A stretch of DNA of 64,000 nt, taken from contig NZ_CP032702.1 of NCBI RefSeq assembly GCF_007833795.1, forward strand, positions 2,418,001 through 2,482,000, read 5' to 3'. The position numbers and the translations under genes are program-made. The notes beneath the pieces were generated by a model. It was not told the origin of the DNA and did no database searches. It worked only from the letters and a program-made list of their open reading frames with translations. Numbering within the stretch: the first letter of the stretch is position 1; every line of letters starts with the position of its first letter. The DNA comes from Candidatus Pantoea soli. Its GTDB lineage: Bacteria > Pseudomonadota > Gammaproteobacteria > Enterobacterales > Enterobacteriaceae. This document shows positions 55,302 through 63,035 of the stretch, one piece after another.

Positions 55302-56135
55302 GTGGAAGTCATGTGTGAGGCCGCAGGTCTGTCGCAACGTCGTGCCTGCAGGCTGGCAGGCTTGCCCCTGTCGACCTGCCGTTATTCGGCTCAGCGTCCG
55401 GCTGCTGACGCGTTGCTGTCCCTACGCATTACAGAGCTGGCACTTGAACGCCGCCGCTTTGGCTACCGGCGCATCTGGCAGTTACTGCGCCGGGAAGGCC
55501 TTCACGTCAACCACAAGCGGGTATACCGCATCTATCATCTCAACGGCCTGGGTGTAAAGCGCAGGCGACGCCGCAAGGGGCTGGCGACTGAGCGGCTTCC
55601 GCTTCTTCGTCCGGATGCGCCGAACCTGACATGGTCAATGGATTTTGTCATGGATGCTCTTGCCAGCGGCCGCCGGGTTAAGTGTCTGACCTGCGTGGAT
55701 GATTTCACGAAGGAGTGTCTGACGATCACCACGGCATTCGGGATTACAGGCGTTCAGGTGACACGCATTCTGGACAGCATTGCGCTGTTTCGTGGCTATC
55801 CTGCAACGATAAGAACTGATCAGGGTCCGGAGTTTACCTGCCGTGCGCTGGATCAATGGGCCTTTGAACATGGTGTTGAGTTGCGCTTAATCCAGCCAGG
55901 CAAGCCAACGCAGAACGGATTTATTGAGAGCTTCAATGGCCGCTTCCGGGATGAATGTCTGAATGAACACTGGTTCAGCGATATTCTTCATGCCCGGGAA
56001 ATCATTAATGACTGGCGGCAGGATTATAACGAGTGTCGACCACATTCATCTCTGGATTACCAGACGCCAGCTGAATTTGCAGCAGGCTGGCGAGACGGGA
56101 AATATGAAGAAAAACCAACCGACATTACTAACTGA
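55302..56135 (+). CDS. IS3-family transposase OrfB (DDE integrase core)
   Basis: 277 aa with an HTH_21-type region ([17 protein letters not shown]) and the rve catalytic core; DDE residues in [14 protein letters not shown] and NGFIESFNG. Listed from the GTG at 55302, but normal expression is likely as an OrfAB frameshift product. The stop lies within the right inverted repeat. Confidence 0.95.
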   Translation: MEVMCEAAGLSQRRACRLAGLPLSTCRYSAQRPAADALLSLRITELALERRRFGYRRIWQLLRREGLHVNHKRVYRIYHLNGLGVKRRRRRKGLATERLPLLRPDAPNLTWSMDFVMDALASGRRVKCLTCVDDFTKECLTITTAFGITGVQVTRILDSIALFRGYPATIRTDQGPEFTCRALDQWAFEHGVELRLIQPGKPTQNGFIESFNGRFRDECLNEHWFSDILHAREIINDWRQDYNECRPHSSLDYQTPAEFAAGWRDGKYEEKPTDITN

Positions 56136-56454
56136 AGGTTGTATCTAATCCTGGGGGCAGGTCATGCTGGCAATAGCGTTTGCCGGGAGCCTTTTCCCCT
56201 TTAATGAGTCGACGCTTACTAAGCGCCCCTTGAATTCCTTTAGTAGATAGTTGCTCGCTTCTCATCACTAACGCTAGCTGTTTAACAGGGATGCGGGTGT
56301 TACCCGTACTAGCTGTACTTGCTGAATAAACTAAATCATCCAGTGCATCTACCATGTTGCTGGCTCCTGTATCCTCACTGTAATGCACATTAGAGAAGAA
56401 AGAGGCATAAGGGTTAGATACCTGCTTAGGCTTAGGCCCAGTCTTGGGCTTGCC

Positions 56455-56701
56455 TAATAGCGAGGTAGTATTTAAAGATCTCCCAAACATATCCTCTAAG
56501 GTATCTATTACTTTCTCGCTAATGTCATAATCAGCAGGAAGGGTATCCAGTGAATCATTCAGAATCTCCCCTGTTGACTTATCAATAGCAACCATCATGC
56601 CGTCAATTTCAATCCATTCAATTTTCATTATAATTTTTATCCTTGATAGAGAGTTTAATAGCGAGGTAGGTATTAAAGGCTAATAGCGAAGTAGTCATTA
56701 A
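56455..56701. repeat. Three copies of a TAATAGCGARGTAG repeat
   Basis: Copies at 56455-56476 (inside the split gene), 56656-56677 and 56681-56701 (upstream of it); about 14 bp are shared with R = A or G at one place and each is followed by a TATTAAA/CATTAA-like tail. The last two have a 25-bp period. Could be operator or iteron sites for an island protein. Confidence 0.6.
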
Positions 56702-57484
56702 GCGCTATGTAATCAGGCATAGATAACTGTCATGGGCATTTCCTGCGGAGCCTGCCCATGTGGGGAAAGTCAAAAGAATGCCTACGGCGTTACGCAGAGA
56801 ACTCTATTCGGCTAGATAGCTAGCCTCATATTCGTTCAAACATCAAAGGCTCTCTGTAGGAGCTAAGTGAAGCCGCTTCCGGCTGAGCTAGCTTCCTGCG
56901 TGCTGTTAAGCCTGCACGGCTAGTGCGTTCTGTTTGTTTGCTTCTGATAACAGAACAACAAATCATTCCTCTATACCTATAAAAGAGTCCTTTTTTGGAC
57001 TGTTTGTGACAAATTATCTTCATAAAGGCCTTATAAAAATAATGCCCCTATATTAATATATCAGTACCATAACCGGCTTTTTGTGACAAAAATAAATCAC
57101 CTCATTTAACAAATCATTGATTGAAAAGGAATTAAATTTTTCAGCCTTTCTGAGTAACTTGAGAAATGAGCACGCACGAAGTGAGGAAAAGCCAGCAGGT
57201 AAAGGGAGGAGGAACAGCATTGATGATAGCATTTTACTGTTACTGGTTAGGCTGATATCAAACAACAGCTATACATGCCATTTAAATGCCCCTAGAACAC
57301 ACCAGGAGAAGAGATGATGCAAAAGAGAGGGGAATGTATTGGGAGATAATAGAAGCGCGGAGAATGACCCCTGTTAAGGAATTTAAAATACGTTACGATA
57401 TGAGAGGGAGACGCTAGGAATCTTGCTCCACCTTCACGTATTTCAGGTTTGTCTCGTAAACCACACGGGGAGCATTCTCCCCCC
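56629..57484. other. 856-bp non-coding island segment with palindromes and hairpins
   Basis: No larger gene is convincing here. Items seen: perfect hairpin GGCTAG-ATAG-CTAGCC at 56810-56825; short hairpin AGTCC/GGACT at 56986-57001 with a T-run on the minus strand; two copies of the 11-bp palindrome TTTGTGACAAA at 57003-57013 and 57080-57090; a very AT-rich stretch 57013-57140; a 26-codon minus-strand frame 56618-56698 overlapping the split gene start; and a 29-codon plus-strand frame 57166-57255. It may hold the main island promoters, an RNA gene or an origin. Confidence 0.5.
57166..57255 (+). CDS. Candidate small hydrophobic-tailed protein (29 aa)
   Basis: ATG-led frame with a polar N-terminus (MSTHEVRKSQQVK) and a hydrophobic, aromatic C-terminus (ALMIAFYCYWLG). 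Two other frames are also open across it (a TTG-led plus frame 57117-57317 and a minus frame), and there is no good ribosome site, so coding is uncertain. It is the only visible plus-strand candidate of the island outside the IS. Confidence 0.3.
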   Translation: MSTHEVRKSQQVKGGGTALMIAFYCYWLG

Positions 57485-58123
57485 TCATTTCTTGCTCACA
57501 ATTTCGCTAAGTGTTCTATATCCCTGCCATGAACTAGCAATTGAATTATCCATGGTAGATATATGCCGCATAAACTCTGCCATTTCCGCATCAAACTCTT
57601 CAGCAGTTTGAATTCCTTTAAGTGTTATTTCTTCCTTGTGATTAAAATCTATATTTTTAGCGCTATCCCCATGCCTTGTAATAAATATAGCCATGCAGAA
57701 ATAAGCCATCTCTGCCAGCAAGAGAACTTCCGCATATGAATTTGGCACATCCGCATCAAAATACCACTTTTTTAAATCAGCAGGAGCGTTAATTTTACCG
57801 CCACCATTAATCTTTAATTCTTCTCTAAAACCGTGAGCCAAAATCTTATTACGAAAATCTCTTATCCCACCCCACTTATGCAGCCTTGTCAGAGCTGGCT
57901 CACAGATTTTACGAGTTAACACTACTTCTGGATTAGTGGCACATAAAGCACTTAGCCTTGCCCACTCCTCCTGAAAGGAATATAAATCAATAAGCATCTT
58001 ACTTTGGAGTAAAAACTTCACGTCATCATCATTGATATATCTCTTAAAGGTTTTAAGAGCAGGTTCAAAAGTATTCTTTAAAGCTGACAACACAAAAACT
58101 GATTCTTGAATAGGAGTTAACAT
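57485..58123 (-). CDS. HEPN-motif protein, candidate RNase of a defence or toxin type
   Basis: 212 aa, mostly helical. The core HEPN signature is R91-N92-x4-H97 in RDFRNKILAHG: arginine, polar residue, and histidine at the required spacing of the Rx4-6H motif. The whole layout resembles AbiU2/AbiV-like HEPN proteins known from phage abortive-infection loci (family similarity judged by eye). It lies 61 bp downstream of the integrase on the same strand. No nucleotidyltransferase (MNT) antitoxin gene is adjacent. Alternative: a non-catalytic HEPN scaffold. AT-rich codon use unlike the host genes indicates transfer. Confidence 0.7.
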   Translation of the reverse strand: MLTPIQESVFVLSALKNTFEPALKTFKRYINDDDVKFLLQSKMLIDLYSFQEEWARLSALCATNPEVVLTRKICEPALTRLHKWGGIRDFRNKILAHGFREELKINGGGKINAPADLKKWYFDADVPNSYAEVLLLAEMAYFCMAIFITRHGDSAKNIDFNHKEEITLKGIQTAEEFDAEMAEFMRHISTMDNSIASSWQGYRTLSEIVSKK

Positions 58124-58184
58124 GGCGCGTTCTCTTTGTTTTGATAACGCACCATATTAATCTAACTACAAAAATACATCAAAT

Positions 58185-59147
58185 TCACCCCATTAAATCC
58201 GCCACACTGCTTGCCTTAATGTGGCTGTATCTGGCTAACATGCTGATGCTCTTATGACCTGAGATGCATTGCAGCTGTATGGTGTTAAGCCCTTTCTCAG
58301 CGTATCTGGTGATAGCTGTATGCCTCAGTGAATGGAAGCACACCCCATACACATGGCTTTCTCTCGCTGCCCTTCTAAATGCCTGTGTAACAGCGTAGGG
58401 AGTGAGAATAAACAGCCTGCTATTAGCCTGCCTTCCTTCACATAATTCACGTAACAGCGTTAACGCATTAGAAGAAAGAGGAACATCACGCCCTTCCCCG
58501 TTCTTTGTCTGTTCGTCAGACAGATGGATAACACGCTTCTTGAAATCCACCATTGAGGGAGTGATTGCTAACAGCTCATTTCTACGCATAGCTGTCTCCC
58601 ATGCAAGCATGATGATAGCTTTAGCCTTCTCGCTTACGCGTTCCAATATCATCTTGTATTCATGTTCTTCTACTATCTTGCTTCTAGGCTTGCCAGCATT
58701 GGGGAGCTTCACAGGCTTCACCACATCACTACAGGCTACGCCTTTCTCACTGTTAGCCCACCTAAGAACACGAGACAATAGCTGTAGCTCTAGCCTCACT
58801 GTAGAGCCTGCTACTTGCTTGCTACGCTTAAGCTTATACGCTGCTACATCCTCGCTTGTCAGGCTCTCTAAGGGCTTGCCATCAAGCATACGAACAAGCG
58901 TATTCAGCCTGTAGCTGGTGGCTTCGTAGCCCCCTCTGCGTTTGCCATCCTTCATCATCACCTCTTCCAGATAGGCTGTGGTGAAATGAGAAAGAGAAGG
59001 CGTTTCCTTCTTTAGTTCACGCTCAAGCTGTGAAGCCCATTGTTCTACCTCTTCTCTGGTAGAACGTGTAGCCGTCTTAGTTGGGTGTCCCTTCACTCTC
59101 ACTTGAGCGTTCCACTTACCAGAAGGGAGCTGTCTTACTGTAGCCAT
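58185..59147 (-). CDS. int: Tyrosine-type site-specific integrase
   Basis: 320-aa integrase of the island. N-terminal arm and core-binding domain (1-150; ATVRQLPSGKWNAQVRVKG), catalytic domain 155-320 with R188 (AMRRNEL), K215, H272-x-x-R275 (HSLRHT), H298 (GHKS) and nucleophile Y307 (LARYSH). All catalytic residues are present, so it should be active. Starts 69 bp from attR and reads inward; the ATG at 59147 is preferred over one 6 bp upstream. Confidence 0.95.
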   Translation of the reverse strand: MATVRQLPSGKWNAQVRVKGHPTKTATRSTREEVEQWASQLERELKKETPSLSHFTTAYLEEVMMKDGKRRGGYEATSYRLNTLVRMLDGKPLESLTSEDVAAYKLKRSKQVAGSTVRLELQLLSRVLRWANSEKGVACSDVVKPVKLPNAGKPRSKIVEEHEYKMILERVSEKAKAIIMLAWETAMRRNELLAITPSMVDFKKRVIHLSDEQTKNGEGRDVPLSSNALTLLRELCEGRQANSRLFILTPYAVTQAFRRAARESHVYGVCFHSLRHTAITRYAEKGLNTIQLQCISGHKSISMLARYSHIKASSVADLMG

Positions 59148-59215
59148 GTGCAATATTTCCTGTGTGCATCATGACCTATCTTATTGAGTAAGCTAACTAT
59201 TCCATGCCTTTACAG

Positions 59216-59268
59216 GTCATGGGGTGTCAGGGGTCGGAGGTTCAAATCCTCTCGTGCCGACCAAATTA
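59216..59268. repeat. attR: right 53-bp direct repeat of the island
   Basis: Exact copy of 51794-51846, containing only the 3' half of tRNA-Pro. It marks the right end of the island; the host sequence that follows holds the original tRNA terminator. Confidence 0.95.
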
Positions 59269-59273
59269 TCCCG

Positions 59274-59302
59274 AAAAAGCAGCCTGTTACGGCTGCTTTT
59301 TT
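59274..59302 (+). terminator. Original tRNA-Pro terminator, displaced to the right end of the island
   Basis: AAAAAGCAGCC / GGCTGCTTTTTT with 6-nt loop, a strong rho-independent terminator 6 bp past attR. Before integration it would have been 32 bp behind the tRNA gene. Confidence 0.85.
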
Positions 59303-59309
59303 ATTGGCC

Positions 59310-59825
59310 TCACGGTGCCATCTTCAGCCCGTCGTGCCACTCTGTGGCGACACGATCAAGATTTTTTTCCTGCGTAATAAATTCACCGTTCTGCTGCGCA
59401 ATCTGTTCACCTCTCTCCGTAATCGCATTCTGAATAAACAGGTTTGACTGCGCGCCATTAACGAAGGTGAGCTGATGAAAAGCGGTTTTGTCACCCCAGT
59501 CATGCGAAGGGCTGGAAATGTAGCGAATGGTATAGGTTTGATCCTGCGTGTGGCCCTGCATCACATAGAGCCCATAATGGTTTTCGCCCTGCGACAGGAT
59601 TTTATACACGCCGTTACGGTAGTAGTAGATCACCGCATCCGGAAACGGCTTCTCTTCATAGAGTTTGCGATAGTGCAGTTTATGCACGAACACCAGTTCG
59701 CCCGGCACGGCCTCAACGTTGCCCTGCGCATTGAGAAAACTGAGATCGGCCGCCTGGGCACCTCCCAGCCCGATACAGGCCAGTAATACCACGCCACTCA
59801 TCTTTTGCATTGTGCGATTCTCCAT
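59310..59825 (-). CDS. Unknown secreted protein
   Basis: 171 aa with an N-terminal signal peptide (hydrophobic core GVVLLACIGLGG, cleavage about AQA before ADLSF). The mature part of about 145 residues is mixed alpha/beta with several aromatic residues (YYYRNGVYKI, HYGLYVMQG) and no cysteines in a pattern. Likely periplasmic. Not recognised. The first ATG (59825) or the one 15 bp later (MQKMSG) may be the start. Base use matches the host, so it is not part of the island. Confidence 0.75.
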   Translation of the reverse strand: MENRTMQKMSGVVLLACIGLGGAQAADLSFLNAQGNVEAVPGELVFVHKLHYRKLYEEKPFPDAVIYYYRNGVYKILSQGENHYGLYVMQGHTQDQTYTIRYISSPSHDWGDKTAFHQLTFVNGAQSNLFIQNAITERGEQIAQQNGEFITQEKNLDRVATEWHDGLKMAP

Positions 59826-60071
59826 TGATTATCCGCATAAAAAATAGTGAAGATGCGAAACAATCAACAGTATAAACAGATCCAGATGAAACGCAGATGT
59901 CAGCGTCACGGCGACGCAGCCTCGCCCCGCCACGCTGCGCTTTGGCCCGGGCGGACTGGCAAAAGTGTGGCACCTTCTCCAGTAATCCCTTACCGGTTCA
60001 GTCACTTACCGGACGCAACCAAAGCGGAGCGCGATCACATTTTTACTGTTTTATGACAGCAATTCATCTGA

Positions 60072-60105
60072 CTGAAACAAAACTGTCACAGAGTTCCCCT
60101 ACCCT
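60072..60105 (+). promoter_or_regulatory. Putative Pho box upstream of the 67-aa gene
   Basis: CTGAAACAAAACTGTCAC (60072-60089) matches 15 of 18 positions of the PhoB box consensus CTGTCATAWAWCTGTCAY; the second half-site is perfect. TACCCT at 60100-60105 is a weak -10 at the spacing used by PhoB promoters. The rest of the gap 59826-60138 has no gene. Confidence 0.5.
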
Positions 60106-60138
60106 GAAGCTCCCTTTTTCATGCGATGGGAAACCACA

Positions 60139-60342
60139 ATGGTCATCAAAGCTAAAAATCTGCAGGATGCCGAAGAGCTTCTGCACTCGGGTATCAGTAA
60201 AGTGGAACTGGCCTATGACATCGGCAGCGACGACTTCTTTCGCCTGGCCACCCACTGGTGCGATCGCGGTGCGCGTATCACCAAAGGCCACCGGCATTTT
60301 GTTGTCCAGATGAAAAGCTTCGCCATCCCGCCTAATCACTGA
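60139..60342 (+). CDS. Unknown small protein (67 aa)
   Basis: Soluble protein starting MVIKAKNLQDAEELL with FFRLATHWCDRG in the middle and a C-terminal FVVQMKSF segment. Family not recognised. I use the ATG at 60139; one at 60121 is possible but lacks a ribosome site. Candidate PhoB-regulated gene because of the upstream site. Codon use is host-like. Confidence 0.6.
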   Translation: MVIKAKNLQDAEELLHSGISKVELAYDIGSDDFFRLATHWCDRGARITKGHRHFVVQMKSFAIPPNH

Positions 60343-60419
60343 TCGCGGCTAAGCCGCTCTGGCTTGCTCTGCCCACGGCTGACTGGTAAAACACCCTTTT
60401 CTGTCAGCCGTGTTCATCT

Positions 60420-61148
60420 ATGTTTACCCACGAAACTGCCCTGCCCGTCCCTGAGGGCGGCTTGATTACTGCCGCGGCCATGAGTACGGCCTCGCTGCCC
60501 GCCCTGGCCTGGTGCGCCTTTGATGCGGCGGCCTGGCAGGCTGAGCTGCATCAGCGCTGGCAACTGCCGCTGCCCGCCGGCTTACAGCACGCGGCGGTGC
60601 GCCGTAAAGCGGAATACCTGGCCAGCCGCTGGCTGGTGCAGCAGCAGCTGGCAACGCTGGGACACGCCGGGTTTGTGCTGGGTAATGCGCCGGATCGTTC
60701 GCCGTGCTGGCCCGCCGGGCTGCAGGCGTCGCTGTCGCACAGCCACGGCTGCGCCGTAATGGCGGCCACCTCTGCACCGCTGTGTGTGGGGATCGATGTG
60801 GAACACATCATGTGCGACGCCACCGTACAGGAAACCGCAGAGCTGCTGATGCAGCCGGCAGAACGTGCGCTGCTGGCGGCGCTGCCGCTGCCTTTCGCGC
60901 AGGCCGCTACGCTGCTGTTTTCACTGAAGGAGAGCCTGTACAAAGCGCTGTGGCCGCAGCTGCACCAGCCGATGGATTTTCATCAGGCGACGCTGACGGC
61001 GGTGGATCCAGGACGTCAGTGTGCCAGCCTGCGCCTGACGCAGCGTTTCAGCCCCGACTTTACCCCACACACGCCGCTGCAGGCGCGCTTCTGGCTGTCA
61101 CCGCAGCGGGTGATCACCCTGCTGACGCACCCTTTACCGCAGCCATAA
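60420..61148 (+). CDS. 4'-phosphopantetheinyl transferase (EntD-like)
   Basis: Transfers phosphopantetheine from CoA to a carrier-protein serine; EntD-type enzymes activate siderophore synthetases. 242 aa. Magnesium/CoA motifs GIDVE near 122 and FSLKESLYKALWP near 168-180 are both present. It stands opposite yojI and near a Fur-like site, which fits a siderophore role, although no NRPS genes are visible in the window. It could be the general Sfp-type enzyme of the cell; EntD-like is my best call. Confidence 0.88.
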   Translation: MFTHETALPVPEGGLITAAAMSTASLPALAWCAFDAAAWQAELHQRWQLPLPAGLQHAAVRRKAEYLASRWLVQQQLATLGHAGFVLGNAPDRSPCWPAGLQASLSHSHGCAVMAATSAPLCVGIDVEHIMCDATVQETAELLMQPAERALLAALPLPFAQAATLLFSLKESLYKALWPQLHQPMDFHQATLTAVDPGRQCASLRLTQRFSPDFTPHTPLQARFWLSPQRVITLLTHPLPQP

Positions 61149-61178
61149 AAAACCGGCGCGGAAAAGGCCCGGGCCGGT
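61147..61178 (-). terminator. Terminator of yojI
   Basis: On the minus strand ACCGGC/GCCGGT arms flank a GC-rich loop and are followed by TTTTTTA. Lies between convergent PPTase gene and yojI. Confidence 0.75.
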
Positions 61179-61300
61179 GACAACACAGACGACAGAAATG
61201 TTCCGCCAGTGCAGAGCGACGGCTCTCTGCGGACTGACAGCTTATCGCTGCGCCCGCAGTCTGCCCAATAAGGGATCCTGCTAAGCTTTGCCGCGCGGCG

Positions 61301-62953
61301 TTAATGGCCGGTGTCGGTGCGCTGCACCGCATCCAGCGTCGCCAGCTCGCGCTCGCGGCCGGTCAGTTCAGCTAAGCGCCCGTCGCGCATCTCCAGCAGG
61401 CGGTCTGCATGAGCAAAGTAGTGATCGTCATGGCTGATGGCGACAATAGTTTTGCCGGAGGCCTGTAACCACGGCAGCAGCTCCCGATAGAAGATGCGGC
61501 GGAAGTGCGGGTCCTGATCGGCGGCCCACTCATCCAGCAGCAGGATGTCGCGCTCTTCAGCGGCGGCCAGCAGCAGCGCCAGACGCTTGCTCTGCCCTTT
61601 TGACAGCTGCAGATTCAGCACCCGGTTCCCCTCCAGCTTCAGCTTATCCTGCATCTTCAGCTGCGCCAGCCACTGCTGCACCAGCGCCGGATTGGCCGGT
61701 TCACCGCCCTGCCGAATCAGGCGGTCAAACAGATGTACGTCAGTGAATACCGCCGAGAAATGTTTACGCCAGCGATCCACATCGTGCCATTCAATCACTT
61801 CACCATCCACCAGCAGGCTGCCCGCGTGTGGCTGATACAGCCCGGTCAGCAGCATGGCAAGTGTGGATTTACCGCTGCCGTTACCGCCAATCAAAAACAC
61901 CAGCTCGCCGCGGCGCAGCGTCAGGTTAATCGGCCCGACGGCAAAGCCGTTATCACCATAATGGAAACAGACCTCGCGCAGCTCCAGCGTTTGCCAGTTG
62001 CGCTCCGGCGTCTGCGCCGGAAATGCGGGCTGATAGGGGGCAAGGTCAAACGCGTGGATTTTACGAAAGGCCACCTGCGCACTCAGCAGCGTGGGCAACG
62101 CGCCGACGGCCGCCAGCAGCGGCGCACGCAGAAACAGCAGCGTCAGCGAATAGGTGGCCGCTACGGCCGTATTGGCCCAGCCGAGCCCGTTGGCCATATA
62201 AAACACCATGCCGATGGCACCCAGCATCATAATGTTTGACCAGTTAACCGCGCTGAGATGGAAGGTATCGGCGCGTACAATGTGGCGGCGGTAGTCGGTG
62301 GCATGCTGCTGGTAAACGCTGTCATAGATAAGCTGTGCGCGTTCGCGATTGAGCTGCAGCTCTTTGCGCCCTTCAATCACCGTCTGGAAATCCCGGTGCA
62401 GCTCATCTTCAATGTCACGCAGCGTGGCCAGGTGGCGATACACGCGCGATACCAGCAGCCAGCCGCCGGTCAGCGTGACCGCCAGCCACAGCGTCGTCAC
62501 CGCCAGCATCTGCGGCGAAAGCCACGCGAGGTAAAGCGCGGCGCCCAGCGTAATAATGATGCCCTGAATCAGTTCCGGCAGGCGCACAAAGGCAATGGTG
62601 ATGGCACGCACGTCGCTGGTCAGCGCCGCCAGCAGCTGCGCGCTGCCGATTTGCTCAATGCGTTCCACGCGCGTATCCAGCAGGCGGCGGATAAACTCTC
62701 CGCGCAGTCGCCAGACAAAATGATGGCCCAGCTGCGTGAGCGCCAGCTGCGATCCCAGCGTTACCGCCATCAGCAGCAGCAACTGTCCGAGAAACATCGG
62801 CAGGATGGCCGCCGAAGTGCTGACAGCCTCAATCAGCGTGGTATTGATATAGGCAATCAGGCCGATGCCGAGCGCCGCGCTGAGCAGTGTCAGCAGCATG
62901 ACGCCAGTAAACGGCCAGCGATACTGGCGGAAAACCACCTGCAGCAATGTCAT
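61301..62953 (-). CDS. yojI: ABC exporter YojI (cyclic peptide/siderophore exporter family)
   Basis: Fused membrane-ATPase half-transporter, 550 aa (E. coli 547), six segments followed by an ABC domain with Walker [10 protein letters not shown] near 361, signature-like LSKGQSKR near 455 and Walker [13 protein letters not shown] near 474. E. coli YojI works with TolC to export microcin J25; the family includes pyoverdine exporter PvdE. The alkB neighbour and E. coli-like order confirm orthology. A Fur-like site lies upstream. Confidence 0.93.
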   Translation of the reverse strand: MTLLQVVFRQYRWPFTGVMLLTLLSAALGIGLIAYINTTLIEAVSTSAAILPMFLGQLLLLMAVTLGSQLALTQLGHHFVWRLRGEFIRRLLDTRVERIEQIGSAQLLAALTSDVRAITIAFVRLPELIQGIIITLGAALYLAWLSPQMLAVTTLWLAVTLTGGWLLVSRVYRHLATLRDIEDELHRDFQTVIEGRKELQLNRERAQLIYDSVYQQHATDYRRHIVRADTFHLSAVNWSNIMMLGAIGMVFYMANGLGWANTAVAATYSLTLLFLRAPLLAAVGALPTLLSAQVAFRKIHAFDLAPYQPAFPAQTPERNWQTLELREVCFHYGDNGFAVGPINLTLRRGELVFLIGGNGSGKSTLAMLLTGLYQPHAGSLLVDGEVIEWHDVDRWRKHFSAVFTDVHLFDRLIRQGGEPANPALVQQWLAQLKMQDKLKLEGNRVLNLQLSKGQSKRLALLLAAAEERDILLLDEWAADQDPHFRRIFYRELLPWLQASGKTIVAISHDDHYFAHADRLLEMRDGRLAELTGRERELATLDAVQRTDTGH

Positions 62954-63010
62954 TAAACTTATCCCGTATCAATCAGCAGCCTGCAGTTTAATGGCGCAAC
63001 TGATGAAGGC

Positions 63011-63027
63011 AAGAATAATTCTCATTT
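63011..63027 (-). promoter_or_regulatory. Fur-like site upstream of yojI
   Basis: On the minus strand GAGAAT-T-ATTCTT, 9 of 12 specified positions of the 6-1-6 Fur motif, about 60 bp before the yojI start. Suggests iron control of the exporter. Confidence 0.5.
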
Positions 63028-63035
63028 GTTTTTGC

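Larger units (their letters stand above)
54944..56164 (+). mobile_element. IS3-family, IS407-group insertion sequence, complete
   Basis: 1,221 bp. Terminal inverted repeats of about 45 bp start TGACCTGC at both ends (left 54944 onward, right read inward from 56164), with a few mismatches and one gap. The 4-bp target duplication TGCT is at 54940-54943 and 56165-56168, the duplication length of the IS407 group. Carries orfA and orfB in -1 frame relation. Intact ends, genes and duplication suggest a recent insertion. Confidence 0.96.
54471..56628 (-). pseudogene. Unknown 310-codon gene split by an IS3-family insertion
   Basis: The N-terminal part (56628 down to 56169) gives 154 codons starting MKIEWIEIDGMMVAIDKST; the C-terminal part (54943 down to 54471) gives the rest, ending EWMYQIEKYVE. 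Removing the IS (54944-56164) and one copy of the TGCT duplication joins ...KRYCQ directly to QILESAESLIKRI... in the same frame, giving an intact 310-aa protein. So the gene was whole before the insertion. Not recognised: an internal region near 120-150 (ALVMRSEQLSTKGIQGALSK) looks like a winged-helix or HTH segment, and the middle is probably coiled coil. Fragment readthrough into the IS adds about a dozen unrelated residues. Its position after the integrase-proximal non-coding zone suggests a regulator or replication gene (inference). Confidence 0.9.

Noticed and set aside
56826..57023. 65-codon minus-strand frame
   Set aside because: Starts next to the TTTGTGACAAA palindrome and translates hairpin-rich DNA; basic low-complexity product without support.
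57053..57265. 70-codon minus-strand frame in the non-coding island zone
   Set aside because: Lies on an AT-rich region, overlaps other open frames, no ribosome site and no domain.
57117..57317. Retron-type msr/msd RNA
   Set aside because: No reverse transcriptase gene is present in the island.
59184..59447. Open frame across attR
   Set aside because: It simply reads through the tRNA fragment and terminator; not a gene.
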